DNA from: Novosphingobium sp. AAP83
Lineage (GTDB): Bacteria; Pseudomonadota; Alphaproteobacteria; Sphingomonadales; Sphingomonadaceae
Direction of reading: 5' to 3'
Assembly: GCF_001295795.1 (NCBI RefSeq)
Contig: NZ_LJHY01000022.1
Span: 248,001-312,000 of the forward strand
DNA length: 64,000 bases
A model generated the notes under the pieces. The model was not told where the DNA came from and searched no databases. It was given only the letters and a program-made list of their open reading frames with translations. Shown here one piece after another: positions 8,740-17,662 of this stretch. Position 1 is the first letter of the stretch, and each line of letters starts with the position of its first letter. Both the position numbers and the translations under genes were made by a program.

Positions 8740-9264
8740 ATGGCTACAACATCACCGCACATGCTGGGCATTGATCCCAAGCTTTATCGCCATTTCGCGA
8801 TTGGCACGATTGCCATCGCAATCATCGTGGCGGTCTTTTCGAGCGGCGGCGCGCAAGAATCAATGGCTTCCAACGAGAAACACGCCGAACTCAAAAAGGC
8901 CGAGGAAGCAAAGTTCGGCAAAACCAAGTTGGTCGACAATCGAAACGACAGTTCAAAGCAGCGCTCTGCTAACGCTGCTTTTGCTGCTGATGCGGGGCCA
9001 CCTGCGAATTTTGGTGGTAATAGTGCCGGCGGTGGTGAAGCTCCGCCGACCCCGCCGCCCCCTGCGAAAATGGAGGTCATCATCGAGCACAGCCAAGCTT
9101 TGCTTGCCAAACTGAGCCCCGAAAGCCGCGCGGCTGCTATTAAAAAGCTTAAAGAAAGTGCTGCCAAGCAAGCCGCGAAAGGAAATGTAATCCCTTCGCC
9201 GGAACAGATTGAAGCCCTCGCTGCGGCATCAGCGGCACGCTCGGGACCGCCAACTACCGAGTAA
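8740..9264 (+). CDS. Hypothetical membrane-anchored protein with a low-complexity linker
   Basis: I do not recognise a family. The 174 residues hold one N-terminal transmembrane helix (about 20-38, FAIGTIAIAIIVAVF), then a charged Lys/Glu/Ala stretch, a Gly/Pro-rich linker including PPTPPPPAK (about 85-110), and an Ala/Lys-rich helical C-terminus ending in PPTTE. The layout (anchor, flexible spacer, helical tail) suggests a periplasmic tethered protein. It is divergent from radA across about 130 bases. A second start at 8761 (MLGIDPKLYRHF) is possible. Confidence 0.6.
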   Translation: MATTSPHMLGIDPKLYRHFAIGTIAIAIIVAVFSSGGAQESMASNEKHAELKKAEEAKFGKTKLVDNRNDSSKQRSANAAFAADAGPPANFGGNSAGGGEAPPTPPPPAKMEVIIEHSQALLAKLSPESRAAAIKKLKESAAKQAAKGNVIPSPEQIEALAAASAARSGPPTTE

Positions 9265-9272
9265 TGCGACTG

Positions 9273-10589
9273 TTACTTCTTCTGCATCAAATCCAACGCT
9301 GAAACAACAAGCGCCTCCGCGCCTGCTGCGATGACCTTATCGGCTTCGGGGGCGAAAAACGGGCTGTGCAAAGACGGTAAGGCGGTGCCTTCTTTACGGG
9401 CTTTTTCAAGCTCTTCGGCGCGTCTTGCACCAACCCACAGGATCGTGGTTTGAATATTCGCGCTATCGGCCAAGCCGAACTCGCCAAAGTCTTCGCCGGC
9501 CATGGTGGGTGTGGTTTCAACGACCCGGCCAGTACCCAGCTTTTGCGCAAGCAATGCGTGGATTCTCCGCGTGAAGTCAGGCGTGTTCCACGTTGCACGG
9601 GTGTGGGGTTCACGCACCAGCATGGTCGGCATACGCTCTTCGGGTAAACCGGCTGCGATGCCCTCTCCTTTGGCAATGCGGGCGATACCATCGAGCAGGC
9701 GCTGGCGATGAGCATCGCCATAACTGCGCACGGTCAATTGCAACTGCGCCTCATCGGGAATGATGTTGTGTTTGGCGCCTGCGTGAAAGCTACCCACGGT
9801 GACGACCGATGGTTCGAACGGGCTCATCTCGCGGCTGACCAGTGTTTGCAACCGGGTGACGATGGCGCTGGCAAGAACGATGGGGTCCTTGGTGGTTTGC
9901 GGGTAGGCACCGTGCCCGCCAAGGCCGCGAACGGTGAGATCGACGCTATCGACATTGGCAAAGGAATAACCCGGAAGGGTGCCGATCACGCCGCCCGCCA
10001 GATCACCGCTATCGTGAAAGGCGATGGCATAATCGGGTTTGGGGAAGCGGGTGTAGAGCCCGTCTGCCAGCATAGCCCGCGCGCCCAGCCCCACTTCTTC
10101 GGCAGGCTGCCCGACCATGACCAGTGTGCCCGACCACATCTTGCGGTTTGTGGCCATAAGCCGCGCGACCTCGATCCACGCGGTCATATGGGTATCGTGG
10201 CCGCAGGCGTGCACGATGCCGCTTTCGACGCCCGCCGTGGACGTGCCGCGTGCTTTGGAAGCATAAGCAAGGCCGGTCTGTTCGATCACCGGCAAGCCGT
10301 CCATATCAGCGCGAATCAGGACAACCGGCCCTGCCCCGTTGCGCATGACCGCAACGACGCCGGTCTTGCCGACTTTTTCGGTAACCTCGAAGCCGACCTT
10401 GCGCGCTTCAGCCGCAAGGCGCGCGGCTGAGCGGACTTCCTGAAAGCTAAGTTCGGGGTTGGCGTGAAAATCACGGTAGATCTCCATCAACCCGGGCAGA
10501 TCGCGGGTGATGGTATCGCTGATGGCGTCAGCCTGTGCGGGTGATGCGGTAAGTGCGAGAGCCGACACGGCGGCGAGCAAGGATTTCAT
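9273..10589 (-). CDS. Secreted M20-family amidohydrolase
   Basis: Predicted exported metallo-amidohydrolase of the hippuricase/AmaB-like M20D group. The ATG at 10587-10589 starts MKSLLAAVSALALTASPAQA, a Sec signal peptide. Metal-site motifs follow: RADMDGLPV, HACGHDTHM, GQPAEEVGLGARAML, and AFHDSGDL in place of the usual AxH motif. A dimerisation domain sits in the middle (GLGGHGAYPQTTKDP). The gene is 438 residues. It stands alone between the plus-strand hypothetical gene, whose stop lies 8 bases away, and tRNA-Leu. Substrate is likely an N-acyl amino acid or dipeptide, by inference. Confidence 0.88.
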   Translation of the reverse strand: MKSLLAAVSALALTASPAQADAISDTITRDLPGLMEIYRDFHANPELSFQEVRSAARLAAEARKVGFEVTEKVGKTGVVAVMRNGAGPVVLIRADMDGLPVIEQTGLAYASKARGTSTAGVESGIVHACGHDTHMTAWIEVARLMATNRKMWSGTLVMVGQPAEEVGLGARAMLADGLYTRFPKPDYAIAFHDSGDLAGGVIGTLPGYSFANVDSVDLTVRGLGGHGAYPQTTKDPIVLASAIVTRLQTLVSREMSPFEPSVVTVGSFHAGAKHNIIPDEAQLQLTVRSYGDAHRQRLLDGIARIAKGEGIAAGLPEERMPTMLVREPHTRATWNTPDFTRRIHALLAQKLGTGRVVETTPTMAGEDFGEFGLADSANIQTTILWVGARRAEELEKARKEGTALPSLHSPFFAPEADKVIAAGAEALVVSALDLMQKK

Positions 10590-10638
10590 GGCGCGCAAGC
10601 TAACCGCTTCGGCGCGACAGACAATCAATTTATGCGGA

Positions 10639-10722
10639 TGGTGCCCCTGGCCCGACTCGAACGGGCACGTCTCTCAACAAACGATTTTGAGTCGTTCGCG
10701 TCTACCATTCCGCCACAGGGGC
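10639..10722 (-). tRNA. tRNA-Leu(CAA)
   Basis: On the minus strand, acceptor GCCCCTG pairs with CAGGGGC; there is a D-arm with GCGGAATGGTAGACGC, anticodon stem AACGA/TCGTT around loop CTCAAAA (anticodon CAA), a long variable arm typical of tRNA-Leu, T-loop TTCGAGT, and an encoded ACCA 3' end. Confidence 0.95.
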
Positions 10723-10768
10723 ACGGGTACTTCTGGGGACGGGCCTTAGCCACGCCCCCAGCGTTACG

Positions 10769-11593
10769 TCAAGTGTTGCGAAGCGCTTCTGCCAAAAGCT
10801 TGTGCAACTTTGAGTGGAGAGCATCATTTCCGGCAAGGATCGTTTCATCGCAGATGGGCTGCGAACGGCCCCTATAATCGGAAACAAAGCCGCCTGCCTC
10901 ACGCACGAGCAAGCATCCTGCCGCCGTGTCCCAAGGCTGAAGGCTGCTTTCCCAGTAGCCGTCATAACGGCCAGCGGCGACCCATGCGAGATCGAGCGAC
11001 GCAGCACCATTGCGGCGGATACCGGCGATGCGCGGGCCAAGTTCGGCGTAAATCCGCGCCCATTCGTTGATGTCGCCATGCCCGGCAAAAGGAATGCCCG
11101 TGGCGATCAACGCTTCGTCCATATAGCGCCGCGCCGAAACGCGCAGGCGGCGGTCCTGCAACCACGCGCCACGGCTCTTTTCAGCCCAGAAGCTTTCGTC
11201 TGTGATCGGCTGATAGACGATCCCGGCGGTGACTTCGCCCCAATCTCTGCCATCCAGCGTGCGTTCCTGCACGGCAATCGAGATAGCGAAGTGCGGGATG
11301 CCATGGAGGAAATTGGTGGTGCCATCCAAGGGGTCGATGATGAAGCGCGGCTTGCCGTCTTCACCGGGGATTTCACCGCCCTCTTCCATCAGGAAGCCCC
11401 AGTCGGGGCGCGCTGCACGCAATTCGTCCCATAGGGTACGCTCAGCCGTCTGATCGGCCTTGGACACGAAATCCGCAGGCCCCTTTTTGCTGACCTGCAG
11501 ATGTTCGACTTCGCCGAAATCCCGGCGCAGGCGCTGTCCGGCCTTGCGGGCCGCACGCTCCATCACCCGGATTATGCCGGAAATAGCTGCCAT
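10769..11593 (-). CDS. suhB: Inositol-1-monophosphatase family protein (SuhB-type)
   Basis: Mg2+-dependent phosphatase of the IMPase superfamily; SuhB also binds RNA polymerase/Nus factors in some bacteria. The metal site is intact: EEGGE (about residue 70), IDPLDGTTNF, and QPWDTAAGCLLVREAGG near the C-terminus. At 274 residues it is of normal length. It lies 4 bases downstream of efp, so the two are probably one transcript. A second, different IMPase is encoded at 43773-44579. Confidence 0.88.
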   Translation of the reverse strand: MAAISGIIRVMERAARKAGQRLRRDFGEVEHLQVSKKGPADFVSKADQTAERTLWDELRAARPDWGFLMEEGGEIPGEDGKPRFIIDPLDGTTNFLHGIPHFAISIAVQERTLDGRDWGEVTAGIVYQPITDESFWAEKSRGAWLQDRRLRVSARRYMDEALIATGIPFAGHGDINEWARIYAELGPRIAGIRRNGAASLDLAWVAAGRYDGYWESSLQPWDTAAGCLLVREAGGFVSDYRGRSQPICDETILAGNDALHSKLHKLLAEALRNT

Positions 11594-11597
11594 CTAA

Positions 11598-12161
11598 TCA
11601 GCCCACCTTGCCGACGTACGAACGCTCGTAAACGTCGACGATGATGCGGGTGCCGCTGCCGATGTGCGGCGGAACCATCACGCGCACGCCATTATCGAGA
11701 ATGGCAGGCTTGTAGGATGACGAGGCGGTTTGGCCTTTTACGACAGCGTCAGCCTCGACGATGGTGGCTTCAACTTGATCGGGCAACTGCACCGAGATCG
11801 GGCGTTCGTCATACATTTCGAGAAGGACGGTCATGCCGTCTTGCAGGAAGGCGGCGGCATCGCCCAGAAGATCGGAAGGCAGCGTGATCTGGTCGTAGGT
11901 TTCGACGTCCATGAACACCAGATCCTCGCCCTCGGCATAGAGGAACTGAAAGTCCTTGGTATCAAGACGCACGCGTTCGATCGTGTCCTGGCTGCGGAAG
12001 CGGACGTTGGTTTTGCGGCCGTCGATGAGGTTCTTCATCTCGACCTGCATGAACGCGCCACCCTTGCCGGGTTGGGTGTGCTGGGTCTTGGCAACTTTCC
12101 AGATGCCCTTTTCGTATTCCAGGATATTGCCCGGACGGATGTCCACGCCGCTGATCTTCAT
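11598..12161 (-). CDS. efp: Translation elongation factor P
   Basis: Rescues ribosomes stalled at polyproline. All three OB/KOW domains are present in 187 residues. The loop that carries the modified lysine reads QPGKGGAF (K33). The C-terminal signature [16 protein letters not shown] is typical. The start ATG is at 12159-12161. It heads an efp-suhB pair. No EpmA/EpmB lysylation genes are seen in the window. Confidence 0.97.
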   Translation of the reverse strand: MKISGVDIRPGNILEYEKGIWKVAKTQHTQPGKGGAFMQVEMKNLIDGRKTNVRFRSQDTIERVRLDTKDFQFLYAEGEDLVFMDVETYDQITLPSDLLGDAAAFLQDGMTVLLEMYDERPISVQLPDQVEATIVEADAVVKGQTASSSYKPAILDNGVRVMVPPHIGSGTRIIVDVYERSYVGKVG

Positions 12162-12268
12162 GATGGAAAGAGCCTTGCAAGAGAAACGGGTTGTAATAAT
12201 CTGAAGCGCGGCCCTTAGCCGTTCGTGGCGGTTGCTTCAAGCAGGCGTCGCATGCTAGCGCAAATTGA

Positions 12269-12646
12269 ATGAAACGCATCATGCTTCTCGCCCTTGGGCT
12301 GATCAGCCTTGCCTCTACGGCCAACGCAGTGCCGGGCGGCAAGCTGAAGACGCTGCAATTGGGCAATTGGTCTTGCGAAGTGCCCGGCGATGCGACGGTC
12401 ATGCCAGTTGCCAAGCCAGAACTCAGCTTCACCACAATCGCTGATTCGAGCTATATTGCACCTGATGGCGTGCGCGGTTCGTATCTGCGGCTTGCGGGCG
12501 ATGTGACGCTGACCAGCGGCACATTTGCCGGTCGGCGCTTCACTTTGGATGGTGAAGAGATCATGCGCGAAACGGGTGATGGCGACAGGCAAACAGGTTT
12601 GCGCTGCGTCCACGCCAGCCCGGTCAACATCGCGACCCCGGGTTAA
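12269..12646 (+). CDS. Small secreted protein of unknown function
   Basis: The 125-residue product starts MKRIMLLALGLISLASTANA, a good Sec signal peptide cut before VPGG. The mature part is about 105 residues with two cysteines (GNWSCEVPGDA and GLRCVHASP) that could form a disulfide. No family recognised. Its TAA overlaps the TAA of the converging OPT gene by three bases (12643-12646). Confidence 0.7.
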   Translation: MKRIMLLALGLISLASTANAVPGGKLKTLQLGNWSCEVPGDATVMPVAKPELSFTTIADSSYIAPDGVRGSYLRLAGDVTLTSGTFAGRRFTLDGEEIMRETGDGDRQTGLRCVHASPVNIATPG

Positions 12647-14589
12647 GCCGACTTTCCATCTCGCCGCATGCGCCAATAGGCATAGGCCAGAATAGCGGCA
12701 AACAAGGCGAGCCCGAACGGAAGGCTCGTGGGGAACCCTTCCGCCAAAGCCAATGCATCAGGGTTGTCCGTCGCCGCAACGATGGCAGCATAGGCGATGT
12801 TGAACAGGCTATCGCCCACGATCAGGCCGGTAGCCGTCAGAACACCCATGCGCTCTGCAAGGTCCGGCGCGGTTTGGCGGGCGGCCCAGCGGTTATAGAG
12901 ATGGCCCAGCACGGCACCCACGATCACCAGCATGGTGACCTGCGTTGGCAGATACATCCCCATCCCCACGGCAAGCGGTGGCAGGCTTTTGCCTGAGCGC
13001 TTGAGCAGTTCATCCACCGCGATCACGCCTGCGCCGATGGCCGCGCCTAGCCCGACGAGGTTCCAATCGAGGCTGCCGCCCAGCACACCTTGGGCAATGG
13101 CGGAGATCAGTGCGGCTTGAGGCGCGGATAGTGCGTTTTCGCCCGCGCCGGGAGCGCCTTGAAATCCGAAGGTTGAATTGAGCAGATCGAGGATCGGCGG
13201 GATCACCAGCGCACCAAACAGCACGCCAAGCACGAGCGCCACTTGCTGACGCCAAGGTGTTGCGCCGACAAGCTGGCCGGTTTTAAGGTCTTGGAGATTG
13301 TCGTTCGAGATCGTCGCCACCCCAAACACGATGGCGGTGACGAACAGCGCGAAGGCGACGAGAGCCTTGGTATCGGCCTCGCTGCCGCCCTGCCCGAACA
13401 GGCCGAGCAGCAGCAGCGAAATGCCGAGCGCGGCTAGAATGCCAACGCCCGAGATCGGGCTGTTCGATGCGCCGATAAGTCCCGCCATATAGCCGCAGAC
13501 CGAGGCGATGATGACGCCTGCGACCAGCACATAGACCACCGAGGCGATCAGCGTGAGGCCGAGCGCGCCTGCAACCGGGCCGCCGACCGCAAAATCGGCC
13601 AGCAACAGCGCAATCGGGATCATCGAAAGCAGGATCGTGGCCCCGACGATGCCGATGGGAATATCGCGCTCGGTCAAGGCGAGGCTTTCATAGCCCGCGC
13701 CTTTGCGTGCCTTGTTGGCGGCAAGCGCGCCGGTGATGCCGCGGATGATCGGGCCGATCACGCGCAGCAGCGTCCAGATAGCGGCAACGCCAATCGTGCC
13801 CGCACCAATGAAGCGGATTTTCTGGCGGAACACGGTGCCGACAAAGTCTGCCAGCTCTGTTCCCGCAGGTGCGCCACCGGCGGTAAACTGCGGCAGTAGC
13901 ACGCCGAAGCTGATGACGATGCCGGTGAGCATGGCGATGCCCACCGCGATGCCGACAAGATGGCCGACGCCCACAAGGGCGAGCGACAGGCCGCCGAACA
14001 GCATCGAACCGCCTGTGCCCACTTTGAACACGCCACCCACTTCCTCAACCGCGAATTTCATCTTGGCGAGCAAGGGGTAGAGCGCGGCGAGCAAGCCACC
14101 AGTGGTGACGGCAGCAAGGCCCTTGCGGTTTTCGTCTTCCCCGCCAACGCCCGCGCCTACTTTCAGCACTTCGGCAGCGGCAACGCCTTCAGGATAGGGC
14201 AGATCGGAACCGGTGACGAGTGCGCGGCGCAGCGGCACCGAATACATAACGCCCAGAATGCCGCCCACCGCGATCACGGCGACCGATTCCCAATAGGGGA
14301 AATCTGCCCACCAACCGACCATGACCAGACCCGGCAGCACAAACACAATCGCCGACAGCGTGCCCGCCGAGCTGGCGATGGTCTGGACGATATTGTTTTC
14401 CTGAATGGTTGCGCCGGAGAAGGCGCGCAGCACCGCCATCGAGATAACCGCAGCCGGAATCGAGGTGGCAAAGGTCAAGCCGATCCGCAGCCCGAGGTAG
14501 ACGTTGGCCGCGGTGAACACGACCGTCAGCAACGCGCCGAGGATAACGCCCCGGATGGTCAGTTCCCTTGGGGTCGTAGTCCCGATCAT
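12643..14589 (-). CDS. OPT-family oligopeptide transporter
   Basis: Inner-membrane carrier of the OPT superfamily (648 residues, about 15 hydrophobic segments). The N-terminus (RELTIRGVILGALLTVVFTAANVYLGLRIG) and the middle motif SGVGILAALGISLLL after NSPISG are typical. Family members move peptides or metal chelates by proton symport. The gene is monocistronic or leads its own transcript, 67 bases downstream of the ldt stop on the same strand. Confidence 0.9.
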   Translation of the reverse strand: MIGTTTPRELTIRGVILGALLTVVFTAANVYLGLRIGLTFATSIPAAVISMAVLRAFSGATIQENNIVQTIASSAGTLSAIVFVLPGLVMVGWWADFPYWESVAVIAVGGILGVMYSVPLRRALVTGSDLPYPEGVAAAEVLKVGAGVGGEDENRKGLAAVTTGGLLAALYPLLAKMKFAVEEVGGVFKVGTGGSMLFGGLSLALVGVGHLVGIAVGIAMLTGIVISFGVLLPQFTAGGAPAGTELADFVGTVFRQKIRFIGAGTIGVAAIWTLLRVIGPIIRGITGALAANKARKGAGYESLALTERDIPIGIVGATILLSMIPIALLLADFAVGGPVAGALGLTLIASVVYVLVAGVIIASVCGYMAGLIGASNSPISGVGILAALGISLLLLGLFGQGGSEADTKALVAFALFVTAIVFGVATISNDNLQDLKTGQLVGATPWRQQVALVLGVLFGALVIPPILDLLNSTFGFQGAPGAGENALSAPQAALISAIAQGVLGGSLDWNLVGLGAAIGAGVIAVDELLKRSGKSLPPLAVGMGMYLPTQVTMLVIVGAVLGHLYNRWAARQTAPDLAERMGVLTATGLIVGDSLFNIAYAAIVAATDNPDALALAEGFPTSLPFGLALFAAILAYAYWRMRRDGKSA

Positions 14590-14656
14590 GCGCTACTCCG
14601 CTCAGCGAGGTTTAAGGCGCTTGTCTGGCACGCCAAACGCGCTGGGGGAAGCGGGA

Positions 14657-15775
14657 TCAACTGGTAAACGTAACCTTGGTTGATCCGCTGACCATTTGCG
14701 CGAGCCGCGCTGCGTCCCAATTCGTCAGGCGCACGCAGCCATGACTTTGCGCACGACCGATTGTCTGCGGCTCTGGCGTGCCGTGGATGCCGTAATGCTC
14801 TTTGGACAAGTCTATCCACACCACGCCCACCGGCCCGTTTGGCCCCGGTGGCAGCAGATGTTCGCCCTTGCTATCGGGCACATCCCAAAACAGGCCGGCG
14901 TCATAGCTGAATTCCGGATTGTACGATTTGCCGTCGATGGACCAATCGCCGAGGGGCAGCGGGTCCTTGGCGGAACCGGTGGTGACGGTGAAGACCGCAA
15001 CAAGCTTGTCGGACCTGTCGAACACCTTGAGCGAGCCTGCGGCTTTGCTCACGACGATCCGCGCGGCATCGGGCTGTGATGTTCCCACGCCGAGGCTGGC
15101 TAGCGTTGCTGCCCATTCCTTGTTTTCGACCGTCGCGCCATCAAAAGCATCGGCTCCGACATTGGGAACGCGCAATTGCTGCCCGGCGCGATAGACCGCC
15201 GGTTCTGGCGCGGCTGCTTGTGAAGCGACTTCATGGCGTGTGGCTGCGGGATTGAGCATGCGCAGAACTTCGGGGGTGGTGTGGAACCGCTCTGCCAGCT
15301 TTTCTTCCAGAGAAACATATCCCATCGCCGGAAGCTTTGCCTGTTCGGCAGGTGCTTTGGGGAGCGGCGCGAACGGCCCGCGCGCGAATGCTTCGGGGAT
15401 TGTCACCGCGCGCGTTGCCGCGATGTTCGACCACGGAGCAAGCGCTTTGATCGTGTCAGGATCAAACGTTCCGGTCACGGGCAGATTGCTCGCCGATTGA
15501 TAGGCCTCCAGCGCATTGCGCGTGGACAGGCCCAATTTGCCATCGATGACACCCGGCGCAAAGCCGAAGCGCTCAAGCACGACTTGCGCCTGCATGATCG
15601 GCAATGGGGTATCCTCACGCTCGCCCGGTTGGCCGGAAGCGGGATCGCGCGACATCATGGGATCAGGCGCCAGAGCCGCCGTCGTCTCCCCGGCCGTTTG
15701 TGGCTGCCCAGGATCCGAATTGCATGCTGAGAGTGAAACCAGAACGAGTGCGGCGGCAGTGGCGTGGCGAAGCAT
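14657..15775 (-). CDS. L,D-transpeptidase (YkuD) lipoprotein with peptidoglycan-binding domains
   Basis: Cell-wall cross-linking or protein-anchoring enzyme. A lipobox LSAC places the lipidated cysteine at residue 18. A PG_binding_1-like domain (VLERFGFAPGVIDGKLGLSTR) follows, then a LysM-like stretch (RFHTTPEVLRMLNP ... YRAGQQLRVPNV). The C-terminal YkuD catalytic domain has HGIHGTPEP and the active-site SHGCVRLTNWDA. It is 372 residues long, with start ATG 15773-15775. Confidence 0.93.
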   Translation of the reverse strand: MLRHATAAALVLVSLSACNSDPGQPQTAGETTAALAPDPMMSRDPASGQPGEREDTPLPIMQAQVVLERFGFAPGVIDGKLGLSTRNALEAYQSASNLPVTGTFDPDTIKALAPWSNIAATRAVTIPEAFARGPFAPLPKAPAEQAKLPAMGYVSLEEKLAERFHTTPEVLRMLNPAATRHEVASQAAAPEPAVYRAGQQLRVPNVGADAFDGATVENKEWAATLASLGVGTSQPDAARIVVSKAAGSLKVFDRSDKLVAVFTVTTGSAKDPLPLGDWSIDGKSYNPEFSYDAGLFWDVPDSKGEHLLPPGPNGPVGVVWIDLSKEHYGIHGTPEPQTIGRAQSHGCVRLTNWDAARLAQMVSGSTKVTFTS

Positions 15776-15840
15776 CTGAATTCCCGGACAGTTATCCGGT
15801 CAGAACGTTCGGGAAGGTGCTGGAGTTCCCCCCTGCCCGC

Positions 15841-16482
15841 TTATTGATCGGTGCTGCGGGGATTGGCGCGGATGGCTTCGTGGAAGGCTACTATGGCGGC
15901 GGCTTCGTCGCCGCCCCAGACGGCGTTGGAGACGGCAATGAAATCTGCGCCTGATTGCACAATCGTGCCGCAGTTTTCAGGCGTAATGCCGCCGATGGCA
16001 ACGCAGGGGAGTTCGAAAATGCCCTGCCACCATTCCAGCAGATCGAGGCCAGCTGCGAATTCTGTTTCCTTGGTGGCTGAGGGGAAGAATGCGCCGAACG
16101 CGACGTAATCAGCCCCTGCCTCGCCCGCTGCCATCGCAAGGTGGCGGCTGTCGTGGCAGGTCACGCCGATCTGCGCATCGCGGCCAAGCCGTTCGCGCGC
16201 CTCACGCACATCGCCGTCCTTCTGACCGAGGTGCACGCCATCGGCATCGAGCCGTTTGGCAAGGCTGACCGAGTCATTGATGATGAACGCTACTTCGCGG
16301 TCAGCACAAATGCGCTGGAGGGGTTCGGCAAGTTTGGCCGCAGCGTGATCATCCAACCCTTTAACGCGAAACTGGAATGCCGCGACCGGCCCTGCATCAA
16401 GCGCGCGGGCGAGCCGATCAGGGAACTGGCCCGTCACATCGAGGGGGGAGATCAGGTAAAGTTCGCTGGCAAGTTCAGTCAT
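15841..16482 (-). CDS. thiE: Thiamine phosphate synthase
   Basis: Joins HMP pyrophosphate and thiazole phosphate to thiamine monophosphate. The TIM-barrel protein (213 residues) has the expected NDSVSLAKRLDADGVHLGQKD, GVTCHDSRHLAMAAGEAGADYVAFGAFFPS, IGGITPEN and GADFIAVSNAVW segments. The usual GPVFPTxTK phosphate-binding region reads GAFFPSATKE here, an acceptable variant. It stands alone from other thi genes, between fba and the L,D-transpeptidase on the same strand, separated from fba by a terminator. Confidence 0.92.
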   Translation of the reverse strand: MTELASELYLISPLDVTGQFPDRLARALDAGPVAAFQFRVKGLDDHAAAKLAEPLQRICADREVAFIINDSVSLAKRLDADGVHLGQKDGDVREARERLGRDAQIGVTCHDSRHLAMAAGEAGADYVAFGAFFPSATKETEFAAGLDLLEWWQGIFELPCVAIGGITPENCGTIVQSGADFIAVSNAVWGGDEAAAIVAFHEAIRANPRSTDQ

Positions 16483-16519
16483 GGCTGTGGCCCATATCCC
16501 TGCACTGCCGTTACCGCAA

Positions 16520-16559
16520 GAAAAACGCCCCGCCCCGGCTTTTGCCGGGTGCGAGGCGT
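16520..16559 (-). terminator. Rho-independent terminator of fba
   Basis: On the minus strand the stem CGCCTCGCACCCGGC / GCCGGGGCGGGGCG closes an AAAA loop and is followed by TTTTT (16521-16525). It lies directly downstream of the fba stop at 16585. Confidence 0.85.
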
Positions 16560-16584
16560 GCCTTTCCGTCCTCTCAAACAGGAA

Positions 16585-17490
16585 TTAGGCTGGTACTGCG
16601 ATCTTGTTGGTTGATCCAGCGTAGATATCGTCAATCGCGGCGCCAAGCGCTGCATCGAATTCCGCGTCGGTCATCTGGTGGCGCAGGTCTTCCAGAAGGG
16701 CGCGGCTGAAGCTGGCGATGATGCCGGTGTTTTTGGCCAGTTCCACGCAAGCTTCGGGGCGCTTGTAGCCACCCGAGAGAGCAACAACGCGCAGCACCTT
16801 GGGATGCGACACCAGCGGATCGAAGGTGCAAGGCGCAACGGGCAGCGAAAGCTTGAGCATGACCTGCACGCCTTCGGGCAGCGCGTCCAATGCCTTGAGG
16901 ATTTCGTCGAGCAGGATCGTGTCACATTCGGCGCGGGTGGCGCTCTTGATGTTCACTTCAGGTTCGATGATTGGCATCATGCCGTGGCCAAGCACCTGCA
17001 TGCCGACTTCGAACTGCTGCTTTACTACAGCGGCGATGCCTTCGCGGTTGGCCGAATTGATGACCGAGCGTTCCTTGGTGCCGAATACGCCGAGCGCCTT
17101 TGACCGGGTGAGAAGTTCGTCAAGCGTTGGCATCGGCTTCATCAGTTGGACGCCGTTTGCTTCGTCCTCAAGACCTTTGTCGATCTTGATGAAAGGAACC
17201 ACGCCCTTTTCGATCAGCGCCTGTGGTACAGACTTGCCATCCACCATGCCGTCCATCGTGCGTTCGAACAGGATCGCGCCGATCACCTTTTCGCCGTGGA
17301 ACACATCGGAGCTGATGATGCGGGCGCGCATACCGTGAATCAGACCGAACATTTCTTCTTCGGTGGTCCAGGCATCTTCGGTGACGCCGTACCCTGCCAG
17401 TGCCTTGGGGGTGGAGCCGCCCGACTGGTCAAGAGCGGCGATGAAGCCGTTACCGGAGGCCATCTTTGCGGTCATTTCGGTCGTGTTCAT
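16585..17490 (-). CDS. fda: Fructose-bisphosphate aldolase, class I
   Basis: Splits fructose-1,6-bisphosphate to GAP and DHAP through a Schiff base. The 301-residue protein opens GNGFIAALDQSGGSTPKALAGYG, the signature of bacterial class I aldolases, and carries PFIKIDKGLE, GMMPIIEPEVNI and VMLKLSLP with the candidate Schiff-base lysine. It is near tkt-gap-pgk on the same strand but is separated from pgk by 172 bases that hold a hairpin and an operator-like cluster, so it is probably transcribed and regulated on its own. Confidence 0.93.
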   Translation of the reverse strand: MNTTEMTAKMASGNGFIAALDQSGGSTPKALAGYGVTEDAWTTEEEMFGLIHGMRARIISSDVFHGEKVIGAILFERTMDGMVDGKSVPQALIEKGVVPFIKIDKGLEDEANGVQLMKPMPTLDELLTRSKALGVFGTKERSVINSANREGIAAVVKQQFEVGMQVLGHGMMPIIEPEVNIKSATRAECDTILLDEILKALDALPEGVQVMLKLSLPVAPCTFDPLVSHPKVLRVVALSGGYKRPEACVELAKNTGIIASFSRALLEDLRHQMTDAEFDAALGAAIDDIYAGSTNKIAVPA

Positions 17491-17537
17491 GAGCCCATCC
17501 TGTGTTCATTGAAGCCCGGAATACAGGCTCCGCATAC

Positions 17538-17583
17538 CTATGCGCCAGTGCGCCAAAATAATGCGCCAATAATTGGCGCATAG
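17538..17583. promoter_or_regulatory. Operator-like cluster of TGCGCCA half-sites upstream of fda
   Basis: Three direct TGCGCCA copies (17541, 17549, 17562) and one inverted copy (ending 17580). CTATGCGCCA at 17538-17547 is a perfect inverted repeat of TGGCGCATAG at 17574-17583, and TGCGCCAAT / ATTGGCGCA at 17562-17580 forms a second, 19-base palindrome. The cluster starts 48 bases before the fda ATG, where a regulator or promoter would act. Confidence 0.6.
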
Positions 17584-17605
17584 CTATTCGTTGACTCGCC
17601 ATAAT

Positions 17606-17636
17606 AAGGCGCGTGCCGCAGTGCAACACGCGCCTT
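17606..17636 (-). terminator. Hairpin downstream of pgk
   Basis: AAGGCGCGTG (17606-17615) pairs perfectly with CACGCGCCTT (17627-17636), a 10-bp stem, 27 bases past the pgk stop. The minus-strand 3' side is only moderately T-rich (TTATTATGG), so termination may be partial. Confidence 0.55.
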
Positions 17637-17662
17637 TAAAAAATCATCAACGCAGCCGAAAT

